The notes beneath the pieces are model-generated. The model made no database searches, was not told the DNA's origin, and saw only the letters and a list, made by a program, of their open reading frames with translations. A stretch of 64,000 bases of DNA, taken from assembly GCA_026129465.1 (NCBI GenBank), contig JAHCIA010000001.1:2245964-2309963 (forward strand). The letters are read 5' to 3'. Source of the DNA: Flavobacteriales bacterium (GTDB taxonomy: Bacteria; Bacteroidota; Bacteroidia; Flavobacteriales_F; PHOS-HE28). Both the position numbers and the translations under genes were made by a program. Shown here one piece after another: positions 1-7,580 of this stretch; position 1 is the first letter of the stretch, and each line of letters begins with the position of its first letter.

Positions 1-521
1 GACTTGATCAGTTCGTCCTTCTCCTTGACCACAAGCTCCTGCTTGTCCGCTTCGGCCTTGGCGATCTTGGCCTTCTCCTGCTTCAGCGTTTCGTTCAGCT
101 TCGCCTGCGCTTCCGCGTTGATCTTGTCTGCGAGCTCATCCTTCTCGCGTTGCGCCTGAGCCAGCAGTGCCTTGGTCTGGTTCAGTTCCCGAACCTGAAC
201 GCTCTTCTGCTCAAGCTCCTTCTGTAAGGCCTTCACGCCTTCCTCGTGCTCGCTGGCGATGGACTTCCGGATGCTCTCTTCCTGTTCCTTCTTCGCCTTC
301 GCCAGTTGCTGCTCGACGGTGGTCTTCACTTGGTCATCCAACTGGCGCATCTGATCCGCCAGCTTCTTCTGCTCCGTGGCGAGCTTCTCGCGCTCCTGCT
401 CCATGGTGCGTTCGTACTGCTGACCGATCTCAGCCTGTACCTTGTCATACAGCACCTTGTTCACGTCCACGGGGGTGCCGCACTTGGGGCAGTTGATCTG
501 GGCTTGGGCTTGTGTTGGCAT
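1..521 (-). CDS. DUF2130 domain-containing protein, C-terminus cut by window edge
   Basis: The first 173 codons are present and the gene runs off the left edge. The N-terminus carries a single CPKCG zinc-ribbon-like motif (residues 11-15). A long Glu/Lys/Gln-rich stretch follows that should form a coiled coil, the usual layout of DUF2130 proteins before their C-terminal conserved domain, which lies outside the window. The role of the family is not well defined. The gene is divergent from the toxin-antitoxin operon starting at 611. The ATG at 521 places the CPKCG motif close to the N-terminus, as expected. Confidence 0.7.
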   Translation of the reverse strand, partial: MPTQAQAQINCPKCGTPVDVNKVLYDKVQAEIGQQYERTMEQEREKLATEQKKLADQMRQLDDQVKTTVEQQLAKAKKEQEESIRKSIASEHEEGVKALQKELEQKSVQVRELNQTKALLAQAQREKDELADKINAEAQAKLNETLKQEKAKIAKAEADKQELVVKEKDELIK

Positions 522-585
522 GGGCAAGGGGGTCGCAGGTGGCGAAGATATGCAACTATAAAGTGGCACAGATAGGATTCTGGCA

Positions 586-593
586 TATATTTG
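586..593 (+). promoter_or_regulatory. -7 box (TATATTTG) of the MqsR-like/Panacea operon
   Basis: TATATTTG matches the Bacteroidota -7 consensus TAnnTTTG and ends 17 nt before the toxin ATG, in the 89-bp divergent intergenic region. No clear -33 TTG element was seen. The assignment rests on the motif and its position only. Confidence 0.45.
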
Positions 594-610
594 CTCCATC
601 TTGAAGTGCG

Positions 611-973
611 ATGCCCACACCGGACGAGGTCGAAGCCTTCCTGCGAGAGTTCCACGCCCGGATGAAGGTCTGGGACGTGGTGTTCCGCGACGACCGGGCG
701 AAGAACGTGGAGGCGCTGGTGGTGCTGGGGATCGTACCGAAGGCACGAGAACGAATGCTGGCAGAACTGTCCGTTTCGGACTTCAGTGAAGGACCCATGA
801 AGGACTCGCTGAATAGTGGACCCGACCTGTGGGTCTTCGGCAAGGAGCTGAAGGAACATGAGGTGTACATCAAAGTGACCCTGGGCATGCAGAAGCAAGG
901 CCCGGTGTTCTGCATCTCCTTCCATCCGAGCGAGCACACTATGACGTTCCCTTTCAAAAGCGCCAACCCATGA
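611..973 (+). CDS. MqsR-like toxin of a type II toxin-antitoxin pair
   Basis: This 120-residue protein resembles MqsR mRNA interferases. A central helix is followed by LSVSDF (residues 54-59), then a conserved W (WVFGKE), then two strands (EVYIKVTL and VFCISFHPSE), in the same order as in E. coli MqsR (LSESDF, W, VYLKITV, LIVSFKEK). MqsR cleaves mRNA, classically at GCU; that activity is assumed from the family. The stop overlaps the start of the next gene by an ATGA, so toxin and antitoxin are probably translationally coupled, and the toxin-first order fits mqsRA. The similarity is motif-level, so a distinct toxin on the same fold remains possible. Confidence 0.6.
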   Translation: MPTPDEVEAFLREFHARMKVWDVVFRDDRAKNVEALVVLGIVPKARERMLAELSVSDFSEGPMKDSLNSGPDLWVFGKELKEHEVYIKVTLGMQKQGPVFCISFHPSEHTMTFPFKSANP

Positions 974-2001
974 AAAGCCCGATGACCGGCAAGGAGTTGA
1001 TCCCGATGCGGGAGCCGCGCAAGCTCACCTTCCGCAAGGAGGAGTTCGAGATCATTTACCACTTCCTGCGGGAGCCTGACGGAAGTGACCAGTACACGAC
1101 CACTGAGCTGGACGAGATCAACATCAGCCAGATCTACAACCAATATCGCGAGAAGTACAAGCTGCCATTCCCGGACGAGATCAAGGCGATCCGCACCAAG
1201 TACGACCTGAGCGCGGCCAAGATGAGCGATGTGCTGGGCTTCGGCGCGAACGTGTGGCGCAACTACGAGGCGGGCGAGGTGCCCAGCGAGAGCAATGCGC
1301 GCCTGATCCAGGTGGCCGATGACGAGGTGGAGTTCGCCAAGCTGGTGAAGCTGAGCGCGCACCTGGACGACAAGGCGAAGGCGAAGATCCTGGACCGCAT
1401 CGAAGTGCTCCGGAAAGCGAACGACGGCTGGCGCACGGTCTTCGGCCGGGAGGATTTCCTGATGGGCAACAAGGCGGGGGCGGACCTGCCGGACAAGTAC
1501 ACCGGCTACCGCAAGCCCAGTTTGGAGCGCACCCTTGAGCTGATCAAGTTCTTCACCGCCCAGCTTGCACCGCACCTGTACAAGACGCGCTTGAACAAGC
1601 TGCTCTTCTATGCGGACTTCAGGCACTTCCAGTTGCACGGCGTGTCCATCACCGGCGGCCGCTACCGTGCGATCCAGATGGGACCGGTGCCGGTGCAGTA
1701 CGCGTCGCTCTACGAGTATGCCCAGCGCGAAGGAAAGATCAAACTGAACGAACAGGAACTGAACGAGGGCGGTATCATGGGTCAATTCCTACCCATGACC
1801 ACTGCGCCGTTCAATGCCGAACTGTTCGAGGAGTCGGAGCTGGCGGTATTGAACGAGGTGTGCGAGCAGTTCAGGAACACCAAGGCCAAGGAGATCGAGC
1901 ACATCAGCCACGAGGAGGAGGCCTGGAAGCAGCACGAGAAGGAACACACGGTGATCGACTATACCCTGGCCTTCGGGTTGAAGGCGTTCGATAAGGACTG
2001 A
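970..2001 (+). CDS. MqsA-like HTH plus Panacea (DUF4065/SocA-like) antitoxin
   Basis: A 343-residue predicted antitoxin. Residues 1-45 look like a degraded MqsA zinc knuckle: SPMTGKE stands where CPxCGKE is expected, so both cysteines are lost. Residues about 70-115 form an HTH of the MqsA/YgiT type (DEIKAIRTKYDLSAAKMSDV, then YEAGEVPS). The C-terminal half (about 180-330) is a Panacea/DUF4065 domain with LNKLLFYADF and GGRYRAIQMGPVP, typical of SocA-like antitoxins. Panacea domains are known to neutralise diverse unrelated toxins. The protein probably binds the toxin and represses its own promoter. It overlaps the toxin gene by 4 bp. Confidence 0.75.
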   Translation: MKSPMTGKELIPMREPRKLTFRKEEFEIIYHFLREPDGSDQYTTTELDEINISQIYNQYREKYKLPFPDEIKAIRTKYDLSAAKMSDVLGFGANVWRNYEAGEVPSESNARLIQVADDEVEFAKLVKLSAHLDDKAKAKILDRIEVLRKANDGWRTVFGREDFLMGNKAGADLPDKYTGYRKPSLERTLELIKFFTAQLAPHLYKTRLNKLLFYADFRHFQLHGVSITGGRYRAIQMGPVPVQYASLYEYAQREGKIKLNEQELNEGGIMGQFLPMTTAPFNAELFEESELAVLNEVCEQFRNTKAKEIEHISHEEEAWKQHEKEHTVIDYTLAFGLKAFDKD

Positions 2002-2003
2002 CC

Positions 2004-2783
2004 ATGTTCAGCCAAGTCATCGATCTGCTCGTGCGGAAGCGACAGCAGCGCACACGTGTCCTGCTGTTGGCTCTTCGTCTTCTGTTCACGCTCGTTCTGA
2101 CCAGTATGCTGGCCACCCGACTGGGCCATGATGTTGAGAGGTGGGTGTGGGCCGACCCTCAACTAGCGATGGCAAGGCTTTTCGACGGCTCCTATGTCAT
2201 GGCCTTCGCCCTGTACATCTTGGTGTGGAAGTTGAGCTTTGGACTAGTCCATTACTTTCTGACGTTGTACGGGATCTTCCTATCCGGAAGTATCTACCGG
2301 CTCCTGGCCAGAGCAATACAGAAGGAGCCTCGACTGGTCGGCAAGGCTTGGTATGAACCGGCGATGGTGGTCATTGCCTGGATGTTCAACATGGTGGATA
2401 TTGTCGTCATCGAACCGAGTGGTGTGCGGCCAGGAAGTCAGTTCTACCGTTTCTGTGACTATCTGAAGGCTGTTGACAGCGGGAAGCGCGGTACGAGCGA
2501 GTATCAGGCAAGCCTGGTGATCTCGCTGACGATACAATTCTTGGTGATCTACAGCTTGGTCGGTATCCAAGTGCTGCTCCCGTGGTATCTCAAGATGGCC
2601 GCAATTTTGGTCCTTGGATCTCTGATCATGTCCAACCTCATCAGCTTCGCGCTCGATACGTTGATCTCCCTGAAGCACCGCCGTTTATTGGAGCTCTTGA
2701 CACGAATGGATTCGAGGGTTACAACACAGAATGGCACGTCGATGCAAGAAGTGGATAAACATCTTCCATTGGGAGAGGGATAA
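2004..2783 (+). CDS. Integral membrane protein, third gene of the toxin-antitoxin operon
   Basis: A 259-residue protein I do not recognise. Hydrophobic stretches near residues 19-40, 62-98, 118-137 and 170-222 suggest five or six membrane passes with a hydrophilic C-terminal tail. It starts 2 bp after the antitoxin stop on the same strand, so it is very likely co-transcribed. There are no obvious catalytic motifs. It could be a passenger, an accessory effector or a membrane target in the TA module; the sequence alone does not decide. Confidence 0.6.
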   Translation: MFSQVIDLLVRKRQQRTRVLLLALRLLFTLVLTSMLATRLGHDVERWVWADPQLAMARLFDGSYVMAFALYILVWKLSFGLVHYFLTLYGIFLSGSIYRLLARAIQKEPRLVGKAWYEPAMVVIAWMFNMVDIVVIEPSGVRPGSQFYRFCDYLKAVDSGKRGTSEYQASLVISLTIQFLVIYSLVGIQVLLPWYLKMAAILVLGSLIMSNLISFALDTLISLKHRRLLELLTRMDSRVTTQNGTSMQEVDKHLPLGEG

Positions 2784-2822
2784 CCGCAGCTACCACGAGT
2801 CTGTTTCTTGTTGCCTCGCCCC

Positions 2823-3224
2823 ATGCCCTTCACCAAACAAGACCTCGCCAACACCCCCATCTCGTTCTGCAGGAAGGATGAGGTGAGCGTGATCGTGGGG
2901 CCCTGCTCCGCCAAGGCCTGGAAGGAGCGCACCATCCCGCTGGATGGCCGCAAGTACCACACGGGCGGTGTGGTCACCTTCAAGAACGGGCTCTCCTTCC
3001 GCGCGAGCTTTTCTGTGGACACCACCACCTTCACCTTCGTCAGCAGCGACAGCATTTACCTAAACATTGGTGAGGATTGGTACCACCTCAACGAGCCCGA
3101 GCTGCTGACCAAGCTCGGCATCACCCGGCAGGACATCTTCCCCATCACCTGGCGCACCGACCGGCCGTTGGACCATTCGGAGCGGCTGCCATACACGCTG
3201 GAGGACGAGGGCCGGACTGCCTGA
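2823..3224 (+). CDS. Hypothetical protein, 133 residues
   Basis: No family recognised. The ATG at 2823 was chosen over an upstream in-frame TTG at 2808. The protein is soluble and mixed alpha/beta, with several short strands (VSVIVGP, VVTFKNGLSF, TTFTFVSSDSIYLNI) and an acidic tail. It lies 39 bp after the membrane-protein gene on the same strand and may be part of the same transcript. Nothing in it suggests a catalytic role. Confidence 0.55.
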   Translation: MPFTKQDLANTPISFCRKDEVSVIVGPCSAKAWKERTIPLDGRKYHTGGVVTFKNGLSFRASFSVDTTTFTFVSSDSIYLNIGEDWYHLNEPELLTKLGITRQDIFPITWRTDRPLDHSERLPYTLEDEGRTA

Positions 3225-3355
3225 GGCGTTTGCCCCACTGCCGGGAGTCATGGGCGAACGGGAATGCCGCGTTCCGCTCAATGCACGAACTGGCGGCTGG
3301 TCCATGGGCTTGGCTGCAGATGTCCCACCCCCAGCGATCATGTTACTTTAGCTCC

Positions 3356-3583
3356 ATGGAACGCAAGATCATCCTGCACATCGAGAAGCTACCCGAGGGC
3401 TACTACCTGGCCACATCGGATTCCTTGCAGGGTCTTGTCGCGCAGGGGCGCACCATTGCCGAGACCTTGGAGATCGCTCGCGACGTGGCCAAGAAACTGC
3501 TGGAGTCGGCCGAACCCAACGCCGGGATCAAGGCCATCGAGTTCGGCGACAGCTTCGACTATCCGTTGGTCGTAGGGTTCTGA
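3356..3583 (+). CDS. hicB: HicB-type antitoxin, short form
   Basis: This 75-residue protein has the HicB N-terminal RNase-H-like fold pattern (IILHIEKLPEGYYLATS, then LQGLVAQGRTIAETLEIARDV). It lacks the C-terminal DNA-binding domain of longer HicB proteins and so resembles the short DUF1902-like antitoxins. The following hicA starts on the last base of its stop codon (TGATG), a strong coupling signal. The antitoxin-first order is the reverse of the canonical hicAB. It should bind and block HicA. Confidence 0.8.
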   Translation: MERKIILHIEKLPEGYYLATSDSLQGLVAQGRTIAETLEIARDVAKKLLESAEPNAGIKAIEFGDSFDYPLVVGF

Positions 3584-3810
3584 TGGGCAGGCTCGGCGGT
3601 TTCCGCTATCGCGAGATCGTTGCGCGACTGAAGCGGTTCGGATTCGAGTTCCACCGGCAAGCCGCCGGGAGCCACGAGATCTGGTTCTGTGCGCGCACCA
3701 ACCGCTACACCACCATCCCCAACCATTCCGGCGACATGCCCGAAGGCACCTTGCGCGCGATCCTCAAGCAGGCGGGTGTGGACGTGGAGGAATTCCTGAA
3801 GGCGGGGTAG
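3583..3810 (+). CDS. hicA: HicA-type mRNA interferase toxin
   Basis: A 75-residue dsRBD-fold toxin with the characteristic order YREIVARLKRFGFEF, then GSHEIW carrying the catalytic histidine, then TTIPNHSGDMPEGTLRAIL and the C-terminal helix. HicA proteins cleave mRNAs independently of translation. The length is normal for the family. It overlaps hicB by one base. An inverted repeat begins 19 bp after the stop. Confidence 0.88.
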   Translation: MGRLGGFRYREIVARLKRFGFEFHRQAAGSHEIWFCARTNRYTTIPNHSGDMPEGTLRAILKQAGVDVEEFLKAG

Positions 3811-3828
3811 CACATCGGCCGGGAATTG

Positions 3829-4251
3829 GAGGTCACAGTTTGTGACCTCATGTTCGGATGGCGCACTAAGCGATGAGTGGAGGTTGCAGAATGCGACACC
3901 CAATTGAATGGTGCATTCACCGGCCATCCTACTGTCCGCCGTACTTGCCCGGTAGCGCTTGTCATCGCAGGCCACCGGCCGTGGGACCTCATGAGGTAGC
4001 GCCTGCCCGTTCATCCACCCTTCGCCGGATGCCCAAGCCCACGAACGTGATACCGGCCACCAGCAGCCCGATGTCCTCGCGCACGCCGAGTTTGAAAGCG
4101 GCCATGGTGCCGATCAGGCTCCACAGCAGGGGGATCAGCAGCAACCACCAGCGCGGCGCGGACGTGGTCCACAGCAAGAGGCCGAGCGTGAAGATGGTGG
4201 TGGGGCACGGCAGGCCGAAGGTGGGCGCCTGTGGATAGGTGTGACCCAGTG
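3829..4251. repeat. Segmental duplication, copy A
   Basis: This roughly 423-bp segment matches 5495-5918 with one net single-base indel. The part from 3989 rightwards (3' end of a DUF6064 gene) is about 95% identical. The 160 bp to its left are more diverged but clearly homologous (for example a shared 17-nt run, acttgcccggtagcgct). The left edge is an inverted repeat with arms GAGGTCACA (3829-3837) and TGTGACCTC (3841-3849). ACCTCATGAGGT (3986-3997) spans the gene-fragment stop codon. Copy B is joined to an intact gene, so copy A is the derived one. Confidence 0.85.
3989..4251 (-). pseudogene. Truncated DUF6064 membrane-protein gene (3' fragment)
   Basis: The last 87 codons are nearly identical to the C-terminus of the DUF6064 gene at 5656-6303 (from LGHTYPQAP to the stop). 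Upstream of 4251 the similarity ends abruptly. The remaining open frame to 4330 is unrelated and has no recognisable start region. It covers the last two or three membrane segments only and is unlikely to be functional. The 178 bp from 4252 to 4429 hold nothing I can identify. Confidence 0.8.
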
Positions 4252-4429
4252 CATTGGGAAGATCGATGCCGCATGACTGCCGCAGATCCGTGACCCATGG
4301 TTTCGTCGCGCGCCCAATTCGGCATCTCATCGACCATCGTCACCACCGCCAAGTGTTCAACTTGATGGGCGCCATTGATCCACGGTCCTTCGCAACTTAT
4401 CCGGAAAGCAGCAACGAGTGGAACACAGG

Positions 4430-5140
4430 TCATTTGAAATGTCGCTGCGCCACCAGCGCACCATCCGCATCGATGAGCCGATAGCCCACGAAGTCCGCGC
4501 TGTCACCAAAAAAGCCTTTCGCCGCAAGCCGTCCGTGAACAAGCATGCCGCCCGGGTACACGGTGCGCATCATCTTGGAGCCATCCTCCAGGATCATGAG
4601 GTGAAGGCCTTCGCCATCCTTGTCATCCAGGCCGAGCCCATTGCGGTATTCACCTCCCTTCAGCAAGCGGTTGGCACCAAGGCCCCCCAATTCGAAGCCT
4701 TCGTGGTCGTTCCAGACCAGGCCGGTGGGCGAACTGATCCGTTTGCCGGTGTTGGGGTCGGGCAGGTCGTCGCCTACAAGTACCCGGTCGTAGCCTTCGG
4801 CATTGAGCACCACCATGCCCACACCATCGTGCCGATAGACCTTATACCACTGCATGTACTGATCGCCTCCGAAACGTCGGGCCCAACGCGTCCGTACTTG
4901 CGCCGTGTCGGTCCGAACCCGGTGGGGCGAGGATGGAAAGGGTGCACCGATCAGGATCCGATCGCGGCCCAGGCTGTCCTCCACGATGATACCGCGTGTG
5001 CGGATCACCGACATGTGTCGAGCGGAGGGAGATAGGACATGCCACCACAACACCACCATCGACAGCATGCACAGCAGTGTGATAGTCTTCCACACGCGCA
5101 ATTGCTGTCGGACGTGTTGTAATTCGGAATGAGTTGCCAT
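4430..5140 (-). CDS. Membrane-anchored hypothetical protein, 236 residues
   Basis: One N-terminal transmembrane helix (about residues 17-36, ITLLCMLSMVVLWWHVL) is followed by a soluble, strand-rich exported domain. The repeated pattern of IIVEDSLGRDRILIG, GMVVLNAEGYDRVLVG and LHLMILEDGSKMMRTVY gives short beta hairpins, each built around an Asp/Gly turn, as in bacterial proteins of unknown function with this signature. No catalytic residues stand out. The gene sits alone between the two duplication copies. Nothing identifiable lies in the 191 bp upstream (5141-5331). Confidence 0.6.
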   Translation of the reverse strand: MATHSELQHVRQQLRVWKTITLLCMLSMVVLWWHVLSPSARHMSVIRTRGIIVEDSLGRDRILIGAPFPSSPHRVRTDTAQVRTRWARRFGGDQYMQWYKVYRHDGVGMVVLNAEGYDRVLVGDDLPDPNTGKRISSPTGLVWNDHEGFELGGLGANRLLKGGEYRNGLGLDDKDGEGLHLMILEDGSKMMRTVYPGGMLVHGRLAAKGFFGDSADFVGYRLIDADGALVAQRHFK

Positions 5141-5331
5141 ACCAAGGGGACGGCAGCAGCGACCGATATGTTACAGCCCTTCAAAACCCATCATCCACGT
5201 TACGCATTCTCCCGCCCAAACCTTAAAAACGGCTATCAGCACCCACGCCCACCCATGCATACGAACTCCCAAAGGAGATGCCTCGCTTCATGAAGTGCAC
5301 ACGATATGGCCATTCGGGAATAGGTGGTATG

Positions 5332-5469
5332 TTATCCGTGCCGTGTGAACGGCACTATTTGTGCACGCTCCCAGGCGTGCTCCCCGTCCAGCATCACCTT
5401 CTGCCCACGGATCACATGTATCCGGCTCATGACGAACTCATCGGAGTATGCCTTCAGCGCCTTGGACAT
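5332..5469 (-). pseudogene. ORF6N-domain gene remnant
   Basis: A 45-codon open frame starting with ATG at 5469 carries the ORF6N core motif (SRIHVIRGQKVMLDGE), which normally opens a roughly 100-residue DNA-binding-like domain continuing with DLAELYG. Here the continuation is lost after about 30 residues and the frame stops at 5332. ORF6N proteins are common on phages and mobile DNA of Bacteroidota. I read it as a decayed accessory gene, although a tiny expressed protein cannot be excluded. Confidence 0.5.
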
Positions 5470-5494
5470 AAAGCGAACCTAACAACCGGAACTT

Positions 5495-5918
5495 GAGGTC
5501 ACAAAATGTGACCTCCAATTGGGAACATAAACCTGTGAGGAATGGAAGTGGCACAATGCGATACCCAATTGAACGGAACATTCACAGCCCGACCTTCTGC
5601 CCGCCGCACTTGCCCGGTAGCGCTTGTGATCGTAAGCCACCTGCCGCGATGGACCTCATGAGGTAGCACCAACCCGCTCATCCACCCTTCGCCGGAAGCC
5701 CAACCCCACGAATGCGATACCGGCCACCAGCAGCCCGATGTCCTCGCGCACGCCCAGTTTGAAGGCGGCCATGGTGCCGATGAGGCTCCATAGCAGGGGG
5801 ATCAGCAGCAACCACCAGCGCGGCGCGGACGTGGTCCACAGCAAGAGGCCGAGCGTGAAGATGGTGGTGGGGCACGGCAGGCCGAAGGTGGGCGCCTGCG
5901 GATAGGTGTGACCCAGTG
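5495..5918. repeat. Segmental duplication, copy B
   Basis: This is the partner of 3829-4251. It contains the 3' end of the intact DUF6064 gene (5656-5918) and the 160-bp downstream element. The inverted repeat with arms GAGGTCACA (5495-5503) and TGTGACCTC (5507-5515) is kept exactly, with a different 3-nt loop. ACCTCATGAGGT (5653-5664) again spans the stop codon. The palindromes are conserved better than the sequence between them. Confidence 0.85.
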
Positions 5919-6303
5919 AATGACCGAGCAATGGATAGACCAGCAGTCCATAGGTCATCAGCAGGCCACCTGCGATCCCGCGCACGCCGTTGGGCCGCGC
6001 GAAGCTGAGCCTGCGCCGCCTGGCCCCATGCACCAGGAACAACAGACCCTGGACCACGAAGAGCGCGCCGAAGCCATAGGCCACTTTGTTGATGCCCGCG
6101 AAGAACGCCCAGTGGTAAGCGATGCCCATCCACAGCCAGAGCGCGGCGAGGATCGTGGCGATCACCGGTCCCGTGCCCCTGCGGAACACCAGCGCGATGG
6201 CCACCAATGCCAGAAGGTTCCACAGGACCTGCGCGGGCCACACGGCCGTGTTGTACCGGGCGAACACATCGAAGAATTGCTCGGGCGTGAAGGGCAGGTC
6301 CAT
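5656..6303 (-). CDS. DUF6064 family integral membrane protein
   Basis: A 215-residue protein opening with MDLPFTPEQFFDVFARYN, the typical DUF6064 start, followed by about six hydrophobic helices. The function of the family is unknown. The ATG at 6303 was chosen over the upstream extension because it gives the family N-terminus. The gene starts 4 bp after the stop of the upstream membrane-protein gene, so the two form an operon. Its 3' end is duplicated at 3989-4251. Confidence 0.75.
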   Translation of the reverse strand: MDLPFTPEQFFDVFARYNTAVWPAQVLWNLLALVAIALVFRRGTGPVIATILAALWLWMGIAYHWAFFAGINKVAYGFGALFVVQGLLFLVHGARRRRLSFARPNGVRGIAGGLLMTYGLLVYPLLGHSLGHTYPQAPTFGLPCPTTIFTLGLLLWTTSAPRWWLLLIPLLWSLIGTMAAFKLGVREDIGLLVAGIAFVGLGFRRRVDERVGATS

Positions 6304-6307
6304 GGCG

Positions 6308-7423
6308 CTACTTGTGCGTTGGGGTGGAAAAGGGCTGTGCTGATCCGGACCGATATACATCCAGTCTTCGCAGCAATTGGAGAACGAACACCACCACCCA
6401 CACCATGAATATGGCGATGTTGATGCGCTCCCAGAGACCGATCGTCGGCGTTGGGCCATCGATCGGGATGTTCGGTGCCTGCGAACTGGTGAGCAGACCG
6501 AAGACCACGTGCGCGACGATGGCTGCGATGGTGACGATGCGGAAACCGCGCCCTAGTGATAGCGCCCCGAGGATCATCAATGTCCACATGAAGAACATGG
6601 TGATCGCCGCCCAGACGATGTGCAGCGTGTCGGTGAGCGAAGGCTCGATCCCGCGCATGTGCATGGGAGGCCAGTAGAAGTTGAATATACCGTAGGCGAT
6701 GGTCAGGATGCCGACGATGCGCAGGCGGCGATCGCCGACGGTCTGGCGGACCAGGCCCCAACCGAGGGCCGACATCAACAGCGGGTAGGGCAGCACCAGC
6801 AGCACCCAAAGCAGGCGCGTGGGTGCGCCGATCGCAGAGAGTTCGCTCGGCGTGACGCTGATGACGCTATAGCCCGGGTAGAACATCGGCACGATGGCGT
6901 TGATCACCACGTACCACAAAGAGGAGATCGCGCCGCAGAGGAGCAGGCCGCGTTGCATGGCCGCCGTGTTGTTGCGCGATGCGATCAAGGGGATGGCCAC
7001 CACCCAGCCCAAGAGCACCGGCAAGCCCCACATGGCATGCAGCCAATGCAACTCGCGAAGGATGATGATCTCCACCACGAACCAGATGCTCAGTCCACCC
7101 AGTCCCAGGACCGCCATGGACCAGTCGTTGCGCCTGCGGCGCAGCACGGCCGTGAAGGAGAAGGCGTTCAGGATCCCGAGCCCAAGGAGGATCGCTCCTG
7201 GGATGAGGAAGTCCCTGAAGGTACCATGCATGATCCCCACCGGCATGTCCATATGCCGGCCATCGGGTGCAACCACCAGGAGGATCCCGCCGACGATGGC
7301 ACCCGCCGCTTCATAACCCAGCACGATCAGGAGCACCAGCCGGGTCCAAACCGGCGGTGGAACGCAGAACTCCATCGCCCCAGGCTCGGATTTCCTTGCG
7401 CTGCTGATCATGGTCGGATCCAT
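6308..7423 (-). CDS. Two-part membrane protein, C-terminal DUF998-like
   Basis: A 371-residue protein with about ten or eleven hydrophobic helices. The first ~145 residues resemble small four-helix membrane proteins seen as separate genes elsewhere. The second part (from about residue 150, LLLCGAISSLWYVVINAIVP, through NFYWPPMHMRG) has the DUF998 pattern. The function is unknown. It is followed 4 bp later by the DUF6064 gene on the same strand, so the pair may work together in the membrane. The ATG at 7423 is the first in frame. Confidence 0.6.
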   Translation of the reverse strand: MDPTMISSARKSEPGAMEFCVPPPVWTRLVLLIVLGYEAAGAIVGGILLVVAPDGRHMDMPVGIMHGTFRDFLIPGAILLGLGILNAFSFTAVLRRRRNDWSMAVLGLGGLSIWFVVEIIILRELHWLHAMWGLPVLLGWVVAIPLIASRNNTAAMQRGLLLCGAISSLWYVVINAIVPMFYPGYSVISVTPSELSAIGAPTRLLWVLLVLPYPLLMSALGWGLVRQTVGDRRLRIVGILTIAYGIFNFYWPPMHMRGIEPSLTDTLHIVWAAITMFFMWTLMILGALSLGRGFRIVTIAAIVAHVVFGLLTSSQAPNIPIDGPTPTIGLWERINIAIFMVWVVVFVLQLLRRLDVYRSGSAQPFSTPTHK

Positions 7424-7580
7424 ATCACACCCATCCTCCTGCGATGGTCCACCCCAAAGGATCGACAGGATCCATCGGAAGAATCAAGTCCCTGTTCCAC
7501 AAAGCTTCCCGCCATGCGATCGCGACGCTATGATGGCGGTCATGGACGCTCGATAGTGAAGCCCGCAAATTCACGTTCCC

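Noticed and set aside
3559-4014. Minus-strand 151-codon ORF over hicA and the repeat element, with a similar short ORF in copy B
   Set aside because: The two copies keep different frames open and the ORF runs antisense through hicA, so shared peptide stretches reflect the DNA duplication rather than a gene.
5278-5496. Plus-strand 72-codon ORF preceded by AAAGGAG
   Set aside because: It runs antisense to the ORF6N remnant, ends at the duplicated element and has no domain pattern. The purine run alone is weak because SD sites are little used here.
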